A DNA stretch of 64,000 nt from an uncultured Granulosicoccaceae bacterium (lineage in GTDB: Bacteria; Pseudomonadota; Gammaproteobacteria; Granulosicoccales; Granulosicoccaceae). The stretch's first letter is position 1. Each line of letters opens with the position of its first letter. Below are positions 16,139 through 25,736 of this stretch, in pieces. Both the position numbers and the translations under genes were made by a program. Location of the stretch: positions 54,327 through 118,326 of the forward strand of contig CALFCF010000046.1 in NCBI GenBank assembly GCA_937951345.1, written 5' to 3'. The notes beneath the pieces were generated by a model. The model saw only the letters and a program-made list of their open reading frames with translations. It searched no databases and had not been told where the DNA came from.

Positions 16139-17158
16139 ATGAACATTCAGGAAGCGCTCGCACAACTACTTGATAGACATGATTTGGGTCATCAGGACAT
16201 GATTGATGTCATGACTCAGATAATGACCGGTGAGGCGACTGAAGCTCAAATCGGTAGTTTTCTCACTGCGTTGCGCATGAAAGGGGAAACTGTTGAAGAA
16301 GTGGCAGCAGCAGCCACTGTAATGCGTGAACTGGCCAGTGGTGTCAAAACACAAGCGGACAACTGCGTAGACATCGTTGGAACCGGTGGTGACGCATCCG
16401 GCACTTTTAACGTATCAACCGCCAGTACACTCGTTGTGGCAACGGCAGGTGCAACCGTCGCCAAGCATGGTAATCGCTCGGTATCGAGTAATTCCGGTGC
16501 CGCAGATGTGCTTGAAGCCGCAGGCGTCAATCTGAACTTGCAACCGCAACAGGTTGCTGAGTGCATCGATAAGCTGGGCGTTGGTTTTATGTTTGCCCCG
16601 GCCTTTCATTCAGCTATGAAACATGCGATAGGTCCGCGGCGCGAAATGGGAGTACGAACCATTTTTAATATTCTTGGCCCTTTAACGAATCCGGCGGGCG
16701 CACCGAATCAGTTGCTGGGTGTTTTCGACAAGGCGTGGGTGAGACCAATCGCCGAGGTATTGCAGCGTCTGGGTAGTCATCACGTCATGGTTGTGCACAG
16801 TGAGGACGGTATGGATGAAATCAGCTGTTGCGCAAAAACGCACGTCGCCGAATTGAAGAACGATTCCATCGTCGAGTATACGATTGATCCAACCGATTAC
16901 GGTATCAGTGGACGCCAATTGTCAGAGATTCAGGTCAGCAGTGCCGCAGAGAGCCTGACAATGATCCGTGATGTACTGGCTAATAAGCCTGGAGCTGCGT
17001 TGGATATTATCCGTTTGAACGCCGGTGCTGCCATTTATGTCAGTGGTGTCAGTGACACACTTGCTTCGGGAATTGAGCTGGCAGGAAAAACGCTCGCAGA
17101 AGGTGAAGTTGCAGACAAACTTGATGCATTGGTTAAACTCAGCCAGAGCTTCGCGTGA
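16139..17158 (+). CDS. trpD: Anthranilate phosphoribosyltransferase
   Basis: Transfers phosphoribosyl from PRPP to anthranilate, the second tryptophan step. The 339-residue length is standard. The PRPP loop VGTGGDASGTFNVSTAS lies at about residues 80-96, followed by KHGNRSVSSNSGAADVLEA. RREMGVRTIFNILGPLTNPA and HSEDGMDEIS are the other family motifs. IR247 copy 1 separates it from trpG by 289 bp. Without the element its ATG would overlap the trpG stop, matching the trpE-trpG junction, so its expression may now depend on read-through past the repeat or on a new promoter. Confidence 0.96.
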   Translation: MNIQEALAQLLDRHDLGHQDMIDVMTQIMTGEATEAQIGSFLTALRMKGETVEEVAAAATVMRELASGVKTQADNCVDIVGTGGDASGTFNVSTASTLVVATAGATVAKHGNRSVSSNSGAADVLEAAGVNLNLQPQQVAECIDKLGVGFMFAPAFHSAMKHAIGPRREMGVRTIFNILGPLTNPAGAPNQLLGVFDKAWVRPIAEVLQRLGSHHVMVVHSEDGMDEISCCAKTHVAELKNDSIVEYTIDPTDYGISGRQLSEIQVSSAAESLTMIRDVLANKPGAALDIIRLNAGAAIYVSGVSDTLASGIELAGKTLAEGEVADKLDALVKLSQSFA

Positions 17159-17194
17159 CGGACACGCCCACCTACACGTTTGCGACCGAGCCCC

Positions 17195-17995
17195 ATGAAT
17201 GACATACCGGATATTCTGCGAAAAATTATTCTTCGCAAGCACGAGGAGATTGCCGAGCGACGATCGCTTAAACCAGTGGAGGCTTTGCTTGAGCAGGCTG
17301 AAAATGCCGGTACAACCAGAGGTTTTATTAACGCGTTGCAAACCGGTATTGTTGAGCGTCAGGCAGCAGTCATTGCTGAAATTAAAAAAGCATCTCCCAG
17401 TAAAGGGGTTTTGCGTGAGCGATTTGATCCGGCTGATATTGCCAGGCGATATGAAACAGCCGGTGCAAGTTGTTTGTCAGTACTGACGGATGCTGATTTT
17501 TTTAAAGGATCTGAATCGGATCTGAAAGCTGCTCGTGCCGCCTGCGAGCTTCCAGTTATCCGTAAAGATTTCATGGTTGATCGTTATCAGCTGGCAGAGG
17601 CCAGGGCAATCGGTGCCGACTGCGTGCTTCTTATCGTGGCCGCGCTGAGCGACTCTGATCTACGCGACCTGAACGATTTCGCAGCCGAGCTGGGTCTTGA
17701 TGTCTTGCTTGAGGTACACGATGCCGATGAGTTACAGCGTGCGTTGAAATTAAAGCCAGCACTGGTTGGTATCAACAATCGGGATTTGCGCACTTTCGAT
17801 GTGTCGCTGCAAACAACGCTTGGCTTACTTGATCAGGTACCAGCGGACTGCCTGGTGGTCACCGAAAGCGGCATTCTGTCGCAGGCTGATGTCAGTTTGA
17901 TGCGAAGCCATTCGGTCAACGCCTTTTTGGTTGGTGAGGCATTCATGCGTGCCGATGATCCTGGGCACGCGCTACAAACGTTGTTTTTTGATTAA
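17195..17995 (+). CDS. trpC: Indole-3-glycerol phosphate synthase
   Basis: Converts carboxyphenylaminodeoxyribulose phosphate to indoleglycerol phosphate. It is a 266-residue TIM barrel from the ATG at 17195; an upstream TTG at 17180 is possible but less likely. [19 protein letters not shown] is the usual start. Active-site elements are [38 protein letters not shown] and [13 protein letters not shown], with VVTESGI near the end. It is monofunctional (no fused TrpF). It lies 36 bp after trpD in the same operon. trpF, trpB and trpA are not in the window. Confidence 0.96.
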   Translation: MNDIPDILRKIILRKHEEIAERRSLKPVEALLEQAENAGTTRGFINALQTGIVERQAAVIAEIKKASPSKGVLRERFDPADIARRYETAGASCLSVLTDADFFKGSESDLKAARAACELPVIRKDFMVDRYQLAEARAIGADCVLLIVAALSDSDLRDLNDFAAELGLDVLLEVHDADELQRALKLKPALVGINNRDLRTFDVSLQTTLGLLDQVPADCLVVTESGILSQADVSLMRSHSVNAFLVGEAFMRADDPGHALQTLFFD

Positions 17996-18021
17996 CGGAA
18001 AACATCATCCTGAAGGCAAAA

Positions 18022-18048
18022 AAAGCGGCATGTCGAACATGCGGCTTT
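18022..18048. terminator. Hairpin after the trp operon, probably bidirectional terminator
   Basis: AAAGCgGCATGT, loop CGA, ACATGCgGCTTT: an 11-bp stem with one internal G-G mismatch. It lies 26 bp past the trpC stop. On the minus strand a run of seven T follows the stem, which fits a terminator for transcription coming from crp. On the plus strand only TTT closes it. The rest of 18049-18366 has no gene. Confidence 0.6.
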
Positions 18049-18302
18049 GCCAAAGCAGAAATTAAGAAGAACGTCTGGAACCCTCGCGGAGCACCCTTAT
18101 AGTTGGATCACGCAGGGTCGCGCACTTTCACTGAGTCTGTCCCGTGCACATCTGAGAAGCATTAAAACGAACAGCATCAAAACTGCTGCAACAGAGTGAC
18201 AAAAGTCGTGCATCAAAATCGATTGCAAGCAGGGTGTGGCGCAGTGGGATTGCAGCCCTTAAATACTTAAAGGCTGAGCAACAATGCGGAGTAGATTGGG
18301 CT

Positions 18303-18328
18303 CTGCCGACATGTGTTACTGTCGGCAG
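18303..18328 (-). terminator. Hairpin downstream of crp
   Basis: CTGCCGACA and TGTCGGCAG form a perfect 9-bp stem with an 8-nt loop, 38 bp beyond the crp stop. No T-run follows, so it may be a 3' end stabiliser rather than an intrinsic terminator. Confidence 0.4.
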
Positions 18329-18366
18329 ATTACAACTGGCGTTCTGATTTTGCGTTATTCGGAACG

Positions 18367-19011
18367 CTATCGCGTTCCGAAAATTACCATGGTTTTGCCG
18401 CGCGCGTGGATCAGACCACGGTCTTCAAGTTCTTTCAGAACCCTGCCAACCATCTCGCGTGAACAACCGACGATTCGCGCAATTTCCTGACGAGTGATGC
18501 GAATCTGCATACCGTCGGGATGCGTTATTGCATCGGGTAGTTTTGCCAGATCGAGCAGTGTCGATGCGACGCGACCCGTGACATCCAGAAACGCAAGATC
18601 ACGAACTTTCTGGCTTGTTTTACGCAGTCGTGCAGCCATTTGTGTTGTCAGAGCCATCAGGATTTCCGGATTTTCTGACACCAGACGGCGGAATTGTTCG
18701 TAGTTGATTTCGGCCAGTTCGCACTTGGTGCGTGCAACAACCCAGGCTGAGCGATTGCTCTCTTCTTCAAAGAGGCCCATTTCGCCAAAGAAATCTCCAG
18801 CGCAAAGATAGGCCAGAACGATCTCTCGACCGTCATCATCCTCCATCACGACGCTAACCGAACCGTCTACTACATAGTAGAGCGTTTCCGGTATATCCCC
18901 GTGGTGGATAATCGTGGTTTTAGCCGGGTACTGTCGTCTATGGCTGCTACGTAGGAATATATCCAGCCATTCAACAGTAGGCGATGTAATGCGTGGCGCC
19001 AGCATACTCAT
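18367..19011 (-). CDS. crp: cAMP receptor protein (CRP/Vfr) global regulator
   Basis: A 214-residue CRP-family transcription factor. The N-terminal cyclic-nucleotide domain (residues 20-125) has [33 protein letters not shown] and [16 protein letters not shown], in which the E and R-S residues are the cAMP-contacting ones. The C-terminal winged helix has [20 protein letters not shown], with the R-E-G-R recognition helix typical of CRP and Vfr. It lacks the cysteine cluster of FNR. It faces yhfA/osmC across 156 bp, the same neighbour as in many gammaproteobacteria. The ATG at 19011 follows GGAGATAAC on the minus strand. Confidence 0.95.
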   Translation of the reverse strand: MSMLAPRITSPTVEWLDIFLRSSHRRQYPAKTTIIHHGDIPETLYYVVDGSVSVVMEDDDGREIVLAYLCAGDFFGEMGLFEEESNRSAWVVARTKCELAEINYEQFRRLVSENPEILMALTTQMAARLRKTSQKVRDLAFLDVTGRVASTLLDLAKLPDAITHPDGMQIRITRQEIARIVGCSREMVGRVLKELEDRGLIHARGKTMVIFGTR

Positions 19012-19046
19012 GTTATCTCCGTCTCAATCTCTCACGTTGCGATCGC

Positions 19047-19060
19047 GGGTACATGTACCC
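19047..19060. promoter_or_regulatory. 14-bp palindrome between crp and osmC
   Basis: GGGTACATGTACCC is a perfect palindrome in the divergent control region, 36 bp upstream of the crp start. It could be an operator for either gene. It is not a CRP-type TGTGA-N6-TCACA site. Confidence 0.4.
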
Positions 19061-19167
19061 CGGACGCTTGAGTGCGTACTGACTGAGTCGGCCGGTTTGC
19101 CAATTTCTTCAACATTTTTATGTCGTTTCTTTAAAATTCTGTCCTCTCCCGTTGAAGAGGCACGCAA

Positions 19168-19614
19168 ATGAAAGCAAGAGTGAAATGGCTGGATCACATG
19201 AGTTTCATAGGTGAATCGCCTTCTGGTCACTCGGTCGTCATGGATGGCTCACCGCAAAACGGTGGTCGCGACCTGGGCGTCAGACCAATGGAAATGGTGC
19301 TGCTGGGCCTGGGTGGTTGTACCGCCTATGACGTTGTCTTGTTACTGCAAAAGTCCCGCCAGCATGTCAATCTTTGTGAGGTCCATCTCGAGGCTGAGAG
19401 GGCGGACACGGTTCCAGCGGTATTTTCCGGCATAAAAGTGCATTTTATGGTCGGTGGTCAAGCGCTCGACCCGTCACGGGTCGAACGCTCCGTCAAACTC
19501 TCAGCAGAGAAATATTGCTCGGTCACCCGGATGCTCGAGCCTACGGTGGCGGTCAGCTATACATGGGAGATCGTCGATGCGCTGCCCTCGACAGACGATA
19601 CTGACGATGGCTGA
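19168..19614 (+). CDS. yhfA: OsmC-family protein (YhfA type)
   Basis: A 148-residue OsmC/Ohr-fold protein. The OsmC motif with a reactive-type cysteine is in RPMEMVLLGLGGCTAYDVVL, and a second conserved cysteine is in LSAEKYCSVTRML. The family includes peroxide-reducing thiol enzymes, but YhfA members have no proven substrate. The linkage to crp across a short divergent spacer is conserved in many gammaproteobacteria, which supports the YhfA subfamily. Start: GAAGAGG lies 9 nt upstream of the ATG. Confidence 0.88.
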   Translation: MKARVKWLDHMSFIGESPSGHSVVMDGSPQNGGRDLGVRPMEMVLLGLGGCTAYDVVLLLQKSRQHVNLCEVHLEAERADTVPAVFSGIKVHFMVGGQALDPSRVERSVKLSAEKYCSVTRMLEPTVAVSYTWEIVDALPSTDDTDDG

Positions 19615-19828
19615 TGCCGCCTGATCGAGGTCTGGAATGAAGATCCGGAACATTAAGTAGCATTACGCGCTTGTCAGAGGCCCTCCAACATCCTACAATT
19701 GCCGGTTTCCCGGAGTCGGGAGTTGGGGCTGTGCAGGAAAGGTTAAGCTGCAACAGTTCATCCCGCCGGAATTACCCGGCCAAGGCGCGCATTGCCTCAT
19801 CAAGCGGCATAGCGATCAGTGAACCTGG

Positions 19829-19843
19829 CCTGATTTAATCAGG
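19829..19843 (+). promoter_or_regulatory. Small hairpin in the rplM leader
   Basis: CCTGAT, loop TTA, ATCAGG lies 17 nt before the rplM start and touches the region upstream of the ribosome binding site. It could take part in autogenous control by L13, which is known for this operon in E. coli, but the E. coli leader structure was not matched. Confidence 0.35.
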
Positions 19844-19860
19844 AAAAGCGGAAATATTTC

Positions 19861-20307
19861 ATGGGCGTTTTATCGACCAAAACCACCATCAGCGCCAAAG
19901 CCGCTGACGTCAAGCGCGGCTGGTACGTAATTGATGCAGATGGCAAAACTCTCGGTAATGTGGCGACAGAAGTTGCCAGACGGTTACGTGGCAAACACAA
20001 GCCCATATATACACCGCACGTTGATACCGGCGACTACATCATTGTTATCAACGCGTCGAAAGTCTGCGTCACCGGCAACAAAGCGAAAAACAAGATGTAC
20101 CATCGCTACACCGGGTATATCGGCAATCTGAAAACGATAAGCTTCGAAGAGATGCAGGCGAAATCGCCGGAGCGGGTGATCGAGTTGGCTGTCAAAGGTA
20201 TGTTGCCGAAAAACCCGCTGGGTCGCGCCATGTTCCGCAAACTTCGCGTATTTGCTGACGCAAAACACACACATCAGGCACAACAACCTCAGACTCTGGA
20301 GATCTGA
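19861..20307 (+). CDS. rplM: 50S ribosomal protein L13
   Basis: A 148-residue protein of the large ribosomal subunit. The L13 core is clear: [59 protein letters not shown], then [17 protein letters not shown]. It is slightly longer at the N-terminus than E. coli L13. It is followed after 3 bp by rpsI, the standard L13-S9 operon. The preceding 246 bp contain its promoter and leader. Confidence 0.97.
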   Translation: MGVLSTKTTISAKAADVKRGWYVIDADGKTLGNVATEVARRLRGKHKPIYTPHVDTGDYIIVINASKVCVTGNKAKNKMYHRYTGYIGNLKTISFEEMQAKSPERVIELAVKGMLPKNPLGRAMFRKLRVFADAKHTHQAQQPQTLEI

Positions 20308-20310
20308 TCC

Positions 20311-20703
20311 TTGGCATCTCAAACCTATTACGGAACCGGTCGTCGCAAGTCATCGACTGCACGTGTTTTTATGCAAGCCGGCTCTGGCAAGATAAATGTC
20401 AACAGCAAATCGCTGGAAGACTATTTCGGCCGTAAGACGGCACACATGATTGTGCGCCAGCCATTGGAAACTGTCGATTCGTTGAATAACTTTGATTTCA
20501 ATATTACGGTCAGAGGCGGCGGCGGTAGTGGGCAGGCAGGTGCCATTCGCCTGGGTATATCGCGGGCCTTGTTATCCTATGATGAATCGCTACGCGGTCA
20601 GTTACGCTCATCGGGCTTCCTCACGCGGGATGCACGTGAAGTTGAACGTAAGAAAGTTGGACTTAAAAAGGCACGTAAAGCAACGCAATACTCCAAGCGT
20701 TAA
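20311..20703 (+). CDS. rpsI: 30S ribosomal protein S9 (TTG start)
   Basis: A 130-residue S9. [20 protein letters not shown] at the start, [20 protein letters not shown] core (here [20 protein letters not shown]), and the conserved basic tail ending YSKR that reaches the decoding site. No ATG exists near the N-terminus; the frame begins at a TTG preceded by CTGGAG with 9 nt spacing, so TTG is the likely start. This is unusual for a highly expressed ribosomal protein. Confidence 0.96.
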   Translation: MASQTYYGTGRRKSSTARVFMQAGSGKINVNSKSLEDYFGRKTAHMIVRQPLETVDSLNNFDFNITVRGGGGSGQAGAIRLGISRALLSYDESLRGQLRSSGFLTRDAREVERKKVGLKKARKATQYSKR

Positions 20704-20729
20704 TGCGTTAAACAGCTACTTGACGCAGT

Positions 20730-20753
20730 ACATGCCCGCAACCGCGGGCATGT
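20730..20753 (+). terminator. Strong GC-rich hairpin after rpsI
   Basis: ACATGCCCGC, loop AACC, GCGGGCATGT: a perfect 10-bp stem 26 bp after the rpsI stop. No T-run follows. It probably terminates or protects the rplM-rpsI transcript; the convergent dgt gene ends 147 bp further on. Confidence 0.5.
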
Positions 20754-20899
20754 CGACACCCGATGCATTGGCTTATGTCAGCGATGATCGGGCATCTCCG
20801 GGCTGATCGCCGCCACACCTTTTCGTACCTTTCCATAGCTTTTTCGCTAAACCGCTCTTACTTGCCGTTCTTTCTGTAGGTTTGCCTGTGTGATCGTCA

Positions 20900-22312
20900 C
20901 TAAATTCGGTCGAAAATAGAACCGGAAGCTGGGGCGGACAGTTTGTGATATAGCTTCCCGGCTGAAACATCTGTCATCGCTGCCAGATAATCAGCAATCG
21001 CGCGAACACCTGTTTCAGGTCCTTCTTGATTATCACGTTCCGGGTTGGTGGCGTTAGGTTGATCTCCGCAATAGGAAGCATAGACGGCTGGCGGTAATAA
21101 ACGTTCGGGGTTGCTCGCAAAAATATCGAACAAATTGATGATCACCTGTTGGCCCTTATACTGTAGTGCCTGCAATTCAGGGCGCAGTATGACTTCTTGC
21201 ATCACGTATTGCTTCAGACATTGCAACAGAGCGTATGCCTCGCTAGTCATCGTTGCACGGTGGTGCAGTAACGGGTGTTCAAATTCTTTATCCTGTTGAA
21301 CGTAGACATTGCGAATGAAGTAGCCAACCAGCTTACTGATAGCGTGTTTACGACTTCGGTTGTCATTGCTGAACAATTCGCGGTGATAAAAATCAAGCTC
21401 TCGGGTCACTGGATTGTCAGGCCATTGCAGTAGCAAGTCAGATACTGATTGCTGCCAACTGCGCAAACTCAGTAAGCCGAGGGCCAGAGCGTCTTCAAGG
21501 TCATGCACCCCGTACGCAATGTCATCAGCCAGTTCCATAATGCTTGTATCCAACGATTTGAATCGGGACCGTGCATGTGATCCGGAAGTGGCTGACAGTG
21601 ACAGGAAGCGGGTTTTATCTGCTGCTGAAAACGGCTCCAGTATCCAGCTCAATACATCTTTGTCTGCGTCGTAGATGCATTTAGGAGGGATCCATTGATC
21701 AATATTGTGCGGGCGCCCGCGCCGTGCGGTAATGTCCGGATCTATTGAAAGTTGTTGATAGTTGACTACCTCTGAATAAAACGCCGGGTATTTGATTGTG
21801 CCGAGCTGCGTACGTCGCGTCAGATCAAGTCCGTGTTGTGTTGAATACTCGCCGAGTCTGGCGATAATACGAAGAGTTTGGCCATTGGCTTCAAATCCCC
21901 CTTTGTCATGCATCAGATAGTTGAGTGCGACCTCACCACCATGGCCAAACGGTGAGTGGCCAATATCGTGCGCCAGGCAGATCGCTTCAATCAGGCTGAA
22001 GCTGGGAATCCAATCCAGCAAATCTGACTGGCTCCCGGCATCCGGTCTGTTTTGCAACCATTCTGATATGCCGGAGCCAATTTGTGCAACTTCCAGTGAG
22101 TGTGTCAGTCTTGTACGATAGAAGTCACTTTCGCCCAGCCCCAACACTTGTGTTTTGAATTGCAGCGCGCGAAACGAAGCGCTGTGAATGATACGCGCCC
22201 GATCACGCTGGTACTGGCTGTCTATCGACGTGCTGTTAAATCCACGGGCTGATTCAGCGTCCCGATCATCGCGGGATTCCTGGCTGGAGCGGCGTGTTAT
22301 CCACTGATTCAA
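20900..22312 (-). CDS. dgt: Deoxyguanosinetriphosphate triphosphohydrolase (dGTPase)
   Basis: A 470-residue HD-domain enzyme that cleaves dGTP to deoxyguanosine and triphosphate. The signature ARIIHSASFRALQFKTQV opens the domain. The metal-binding H...HD...D set lies in RTRLTHSLEVAQIG, CLAHDIGHSPFGHGGE and MELADDIAYGVHDLEDAL. The length is near that of E. coli Dgt-like enzymes (about 500) rather than the shorter type. The usual role is control of dNTP pools; some relatives limit phage DNA synthesis, but nothing here points to that. It is convergent with rpsI. Confidence 0.93.
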   Translation of the reverse strand: MNQWITRRSSQESRDDRDAESARGFNSTSIDSQYQRDRARIIHSASFRALQFKTQVLGLGESDFYRTRLTHSLEVAQIGSGISEWLQNRPDAGSQSDLLDWIPSFSLIEAICLAHDIGHSPFGHGGEVALNYLMHDKGGFEANGQTLRIIARLGEYSTQHGLDLTRRTQLGTIKYPAFYSEVVNYQQLSIDPDITARRGRPHNIDQWIPPKCIYDADKDVLSWILEPFSAADKTRFLSLSATSGSHARSRFKSLDTSIMELADDIAYGVHDLEDALALGLLSLRSWQQSVSDLLLQWPDNPVTRELDFYHRELFSNDNRSRKHAISKLVGYFIRNVYVQQDKEFEHPLLHHRATMTSEAYALLQCLKQYVMQEVILRPELQALQYKGQQVIINLFDIFASNPERLLPPAVYASYCGDQPNATNPERDNQEGPETGVRAIADYLAAMTDVSAGKLYHKLSAPASGSIFDRI

Positions 22313-22599
22313 GGGTTACTCCATTGTGGTGAGCGTTTGCCGGCAAATCTCGTATTTATTGAATAAGACAGCGGAATCAGGCTGACATTTGGCGATGAAG
22401 GGCAGTAACCCGCTTTGTTTATTGGTGGATACATGGGTATTTTAGAGCAGGATTTCAACGCATTTGTAGCGCAGATCACAGGCATAAAGAGTATGCAGAT
22501 AACCAATCGAGGTTAACCCGGAGTTTCCGTAGTATAGCCCGACTATCCTATAGGTTAACGCTCACTTGACCTCTCACGCTAGCGTCCGAGTTCACTGCA

Positions 22600-23130
22600 A
22601 TGGCGATACAGACGACTGACCCACAAGACGAGCTACTCGATGTTGTGGATACGAACAACCGTGTCATCGCTCAGGCGACACGTGCTGAAATCCATGCGCG
22701 GCAATTGCGTCACCGTGCTTGCCACATTCTCGTCTATAACCAGGATGACGAGGTGCTTGTACAATTGCGAAGCCCGTCAAAGGACAATAATCCGGGATTG
22801 TGGGATAGTTCCGCGGCCGGCCATGTGGATGCTGGCGAGACTTACCGGGATTCTGCCTGCCGGGAGCTGCATGAGGAACTCGGTATTACAGCTACGGGCG
22901 AGCAACTTGAAAGCCTCTTTCTGTTGCCAGCCAGCCCTCTGACAGGGATGGAGTTCGCGCAGGTGTTTAAACTTGTCACAGATCAGAAACCGCTGGCGAA
23001 CCCTGTAGAGGTATCTGATCTGATATGGCGCTCGCGTCTGGCACTAGATCAATGGCTGGCAGACGAGGAAGATCAATTTACCGACGTCTTCTGCGCGATA
23101 TGGCGGCATGTGCAAGCCGACCGGAACTGA
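22600..23130 (+). CDS. NUDIX hydrolase (YfcD-like)
   Basis: A 176-residue NUDIX protein with the full box GHVDAGETYRDSACRELHEELGI at about residues 76-98 (Mg2+-binding E residues present). It opens DELLDVVDTNNRVIAQATRA, which with LRHRACHILVYNQDDEVLVQ matches the isopentenyl-diphosphate-isomerase-like/YfcD group. The isomerase-specific residues were not established, so a hydrolase of a nucleoside-diphosphate-linked compound is more likely than an isomerase. It stands alone between dgt (divergent) and a flavoprotein gene. Confidence 0.85.
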   Translation: MAIQTTDPQDELLDVVDTNNRVIAQATRAEIHARQLRHRACHILVYNQDDEVLVQLRSPSKDNNPGLWDSSAAGHVDAGETYRDSACRELHEELGITATGEQLESLFLLPASPLTGMEFAQVFKLVTDQKPLANPVEVSDLIWRSRLALDQWLADEEDQFTDVFCAIWRHVQADRN

Positions 23131-23200
23131 TCAGTGTACTGTTGGATTGAACATTTTTGTCGCAGTGACAACGCTAAACGTTTTTGAATAATTTAATACT

Positions 23201-25705
23201 ATGGCATCAAATCAAACCAGCACCGGTGACGCGCAAGAGCCATCGACACCTACAGCATTACCCGGGAAAGCCAGTGCCGTTGTTATAGGGGGTGGCGTAA
23301 CCGGAGCAAGTGTCGCCTACCATTTGGCAAAGCTTGGATGGCAGGATGTGATTCTGCTCGAGCGTAAACAGTTCGCCTGTGGCACGACGTGGCACGCTGC
23401 CGGCCTGATAGGCACCATGCGCGCCAATGACAGTCATGCCAAGTTGTGCGAGTACTCGATGCGTTTGTTGCATGACCTCGAGGCTGAAACTGGACAATCA
23501 ACCGGATTCCGACAGGTGGGGAGTTTGAGCATTGCTCATAGTGAAGACCGCTGGCAGGAGTTACGACGCGTTGCATCAATGAACAATGCGTTCGGTGTCA
23601 CGCGGGTCGACACGATCACAGCAGAAGAAGTCAAAAATCTATACCCGCTTATTAATTCGGATGACTTACTCGGTGGTACCTATGTCGAACATGACGGCAA
23701 AGGTAGCCCCATAGATGTCACTATGGCTTTTATCAAAGGTGCTCGTGGCAGAGGTGCAACCTGTCTTGAGAATATTGAAGTCCGTGACGTCATTATCCGC
23801 GATGGACGGGTAGCCGGTGTTGACACCTCGCACGGTCATATCGAGACTGACTATGTTGTGAACTGTGCAGGTATGTGGGCTCGACATCTGGGTAAACAAA
23901 GCGGCGTTAATGTGCCCTTGCACGCATGTGAGCACTACTATGCAGTTACCGAGAAGCACGAGTCGATACCTGATGGGCTTCCGGTGCTGCGTGACCACGA
24001 TAAGTGTGCATATTACCGGGAAGATGCGGGTGCACTTCTGGTTGGTGCCTTCGAAGCTAAGGCTGTCGCCTGGGGCCAACAGGGTATACCGGGTGATTTT
24101 TGTTTTGATGAATTGCCCGGACACATGGAAGAGCAGCTGATGCCCGTGCTCGAGGATGCCATGGAGCGCGTTCCGTTGTTGGCTGAACTGGGTTGGCGAA
24201 CATTCTTTTGCGGGCCGGAATCGTTTACACCGGACGATCAATTCCATCTGGGCGAAGCACCGGAGGTAAAAAACTATTTTGTCGCCGCCGGCCTCAACTC
24301 AGTAGGTATTCAAAGCTCCGGGGGACTTGGAAAAGCCTGTGCTGAATGGATGCATCATGGCCATCCACCGCTCGATTTGTGGGGCAATGACCTGCGTCGT
24401 ATGTATCCGTTTATGGGTACACAGAAATTTATCGAAGAACGTGTAGAGGAGTCGCTGGGTATGTTGTACGCGCGCCACTACCCGTTCCTGCAATTCGAAA
24501 CGGCGCGCAATATCCGGATGACCCCGGTACATCAGCGTCATGTTGAAGCGCGCGCCTGCTTTGGTCAGGTTTCAGGATGGGAGCGCCCCAATTGGTATGC
24601 TCCTGACGGAGTGGATCCAAAATACCAGTACAGTTTTGGTAAACAGAATTGGTTCGAGTATTCTGCCGAAGAACATAGAGCTGCTCGAGAATCTGTAGCA
24701 CTCTTCGATCAATCGACCTTCTCAAAATACAGTGTCACCGGACGCGACGCGCTTGCCCTGTTACAACAAATCAGTTCTGCAGATGTTGATATACCTGTTA
24801 ATCGCATGGTGTACACGCACTGGTTAAATGAACGTGGAGGAATAGAGGCTGATCTGACAATCATACGTTTAGCGGAAACTGAATTTCTGGTGATCAGCGG
24901 CGCGGCTGTCACTCATCGGGATCTGGACTGGCTTCGTCGTCATCTGTCTGATGATGCGCATTGTCATGTTGCTGATGTAACCCATAGTTATGCGATGTTC
25001 GGCGTTATGGGACCGGGTGCACGTGCTCTGTTGTCAACGCTTGTTGATATCGACCTCGATTCATCAGCATTCCCGTTTGGAAGCAGCCAATCTACTGAGA
25101 TCGGTTACGCGCCTTGTAGACTGTCACGTGTATCTTTTGTCGGTGAGCTGGGTTGGGAGGTGCTGGTCACAACTGATATGGCTATGCACGTGTTTGATCA
25201 GCTGCAGCAACACGGTCAAGCCCATGGATTACGTCTTGCAGGTATGCATGCGCTGGACAGTTGCCGCATAGAAAAGAAGTTTTTGCATTTTGGGCATGAC
25301 GTTGCAGATGAAGATACACCGCTCGAGGCCGGTTATCGTTTTGTTTGTGCGATGGACAAAGCGGGTGGTTTTATAGGGCGAGACGCTATCGCGCGGCAGC
25401 TTGACGATAAAACACACTTGCGAAAACGGCTTGTGCAATTTTTGCTGACTGATCCTGAGGCAATGTTGTATCACCATGAACCGATATTAATGAATGGACA
25501 GTGTGTGGGTTATCTGACATCGGGTAATTATGGCCACACATTGGGTGGTTCGGTCGGCCTTGGATATGTTAAGCCGGGTGAGGATGTGACTGCTGAACTC
25601 TTGACTTCTGCTAATTGGGCCATTGAAGTTGCTGGTGAAGCTATCAATGCGAGAGCGAGTTTGACCGCTTTATATGACCCCAAGGGTGAGCGTATGCGTA
25701 GCTAG
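23201..25705 (+). CDS. FAD-dependent sarcosine/dimethylglycine dehydrogenase-like protein with GcvT domain
   Basis: An 834-residue protein with the DAO/FAO_M/GCV_T/GCV_T_C domain order. The FAD-binding motif AVVIGGGVTGASVAYHLAK is at about residues 26-45. CGTTWHAAGLIG supplies the histidine that binds FAD covalently in related mammalian enzymes. The C-terminal 400 residues form a folate-binding GcvT-like module (AMFGVMGPGARALL, SFVGELGWEVLV and SGNYGHTLGGSVGLGYV). Such enzymes demethylate sarcosine, dimethylglycine or similar N-methyl compounds and pass the one-carbon unit to tetrahydrofolate. The exact substrate is not readable. Marine bacteria use such enzymes on glycine-betaine breakdown products. 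It is a single gene, with a DUF364 gene converging on it. Confidence 0.88.
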   Translation: MASNQTSTGDAQEPSTPTALPGKASAVVIGGGVTGASVAYHLAKLGWQDVILLERKQFACGTTWHAAGLIGTMRANDSHAKLCEYSMRLLHDLEAETGQSTGFRQVGSLSIAHSEDRWQELRRVASMNNAFGVTRVDTITAEEVKNLYPLINSDDLLGGTYVEHDGKGSPIDVTMAFIKGARGRGATCLENIEVRDVIIRDGRVAGVDTSHGHIETDYVVNCAGMWARHLGKQSGVNVPLHACEHYYAVTEKHESIPDGLPVLRDHDKCAYYREDAGALLVGAFEAKAVAWGQQGIPGDFCFDELPGHMEEQLMPVLEDAMERVPLLAELGWRTFFCGPESFTPDDQFHLGEAPEVKNYFVAAGLNSVGIQSSGGLGKACAEWMHHGHPPLDLWGNDLRRMYPFMGTQKFIEERVEESLGMLYARHYPFLQFETARNIRMTPVHQRHVEARACFGQVSGWERPNWYAPDGVDPKYQYSFGKQNWFEYSAEEHRAARESVALFDQSTFSKYSVTGRDALALLQQISSADVDIPVNRMVYTHWLNERGGIEADLTIIRLAETEFLVISGAAVTHRDLDWLRRHLSDDAHCHVADVTHSYAMFGVMGPGARALLSTLVDIDLDSSAFPFGSSQSTEIGYAPCRLSRVSFVGELGWEVLVTTDMAMHVFDQLQQHGQAHGLRLAGMHALDSCRIEKKFLHFGHDVADEDTPLEAGYRFVCAMDKAGGFIGRDAIARQLDDKTHLRKRLVQFLLTDPEAMLYHHEPILMNGQCVGYLTSGNYGHTLGGSVGLGYVKPGEDVTAELLTSANWAIEVAGEAINARASLTALYDPKGERMRS

Positions 25706-25736
25706 GTGAGTTGTGCGCTTTCGTTTCAAAGGAGCA

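Noticed and set aside
20900..22312. dGTPase gene as part of an anti-phage system
   Set aside because: It lies among housekeeping genes, with no restriction, CBASS-like or toxin genes nearby. A normal nucleotide-pool role is sufficient.
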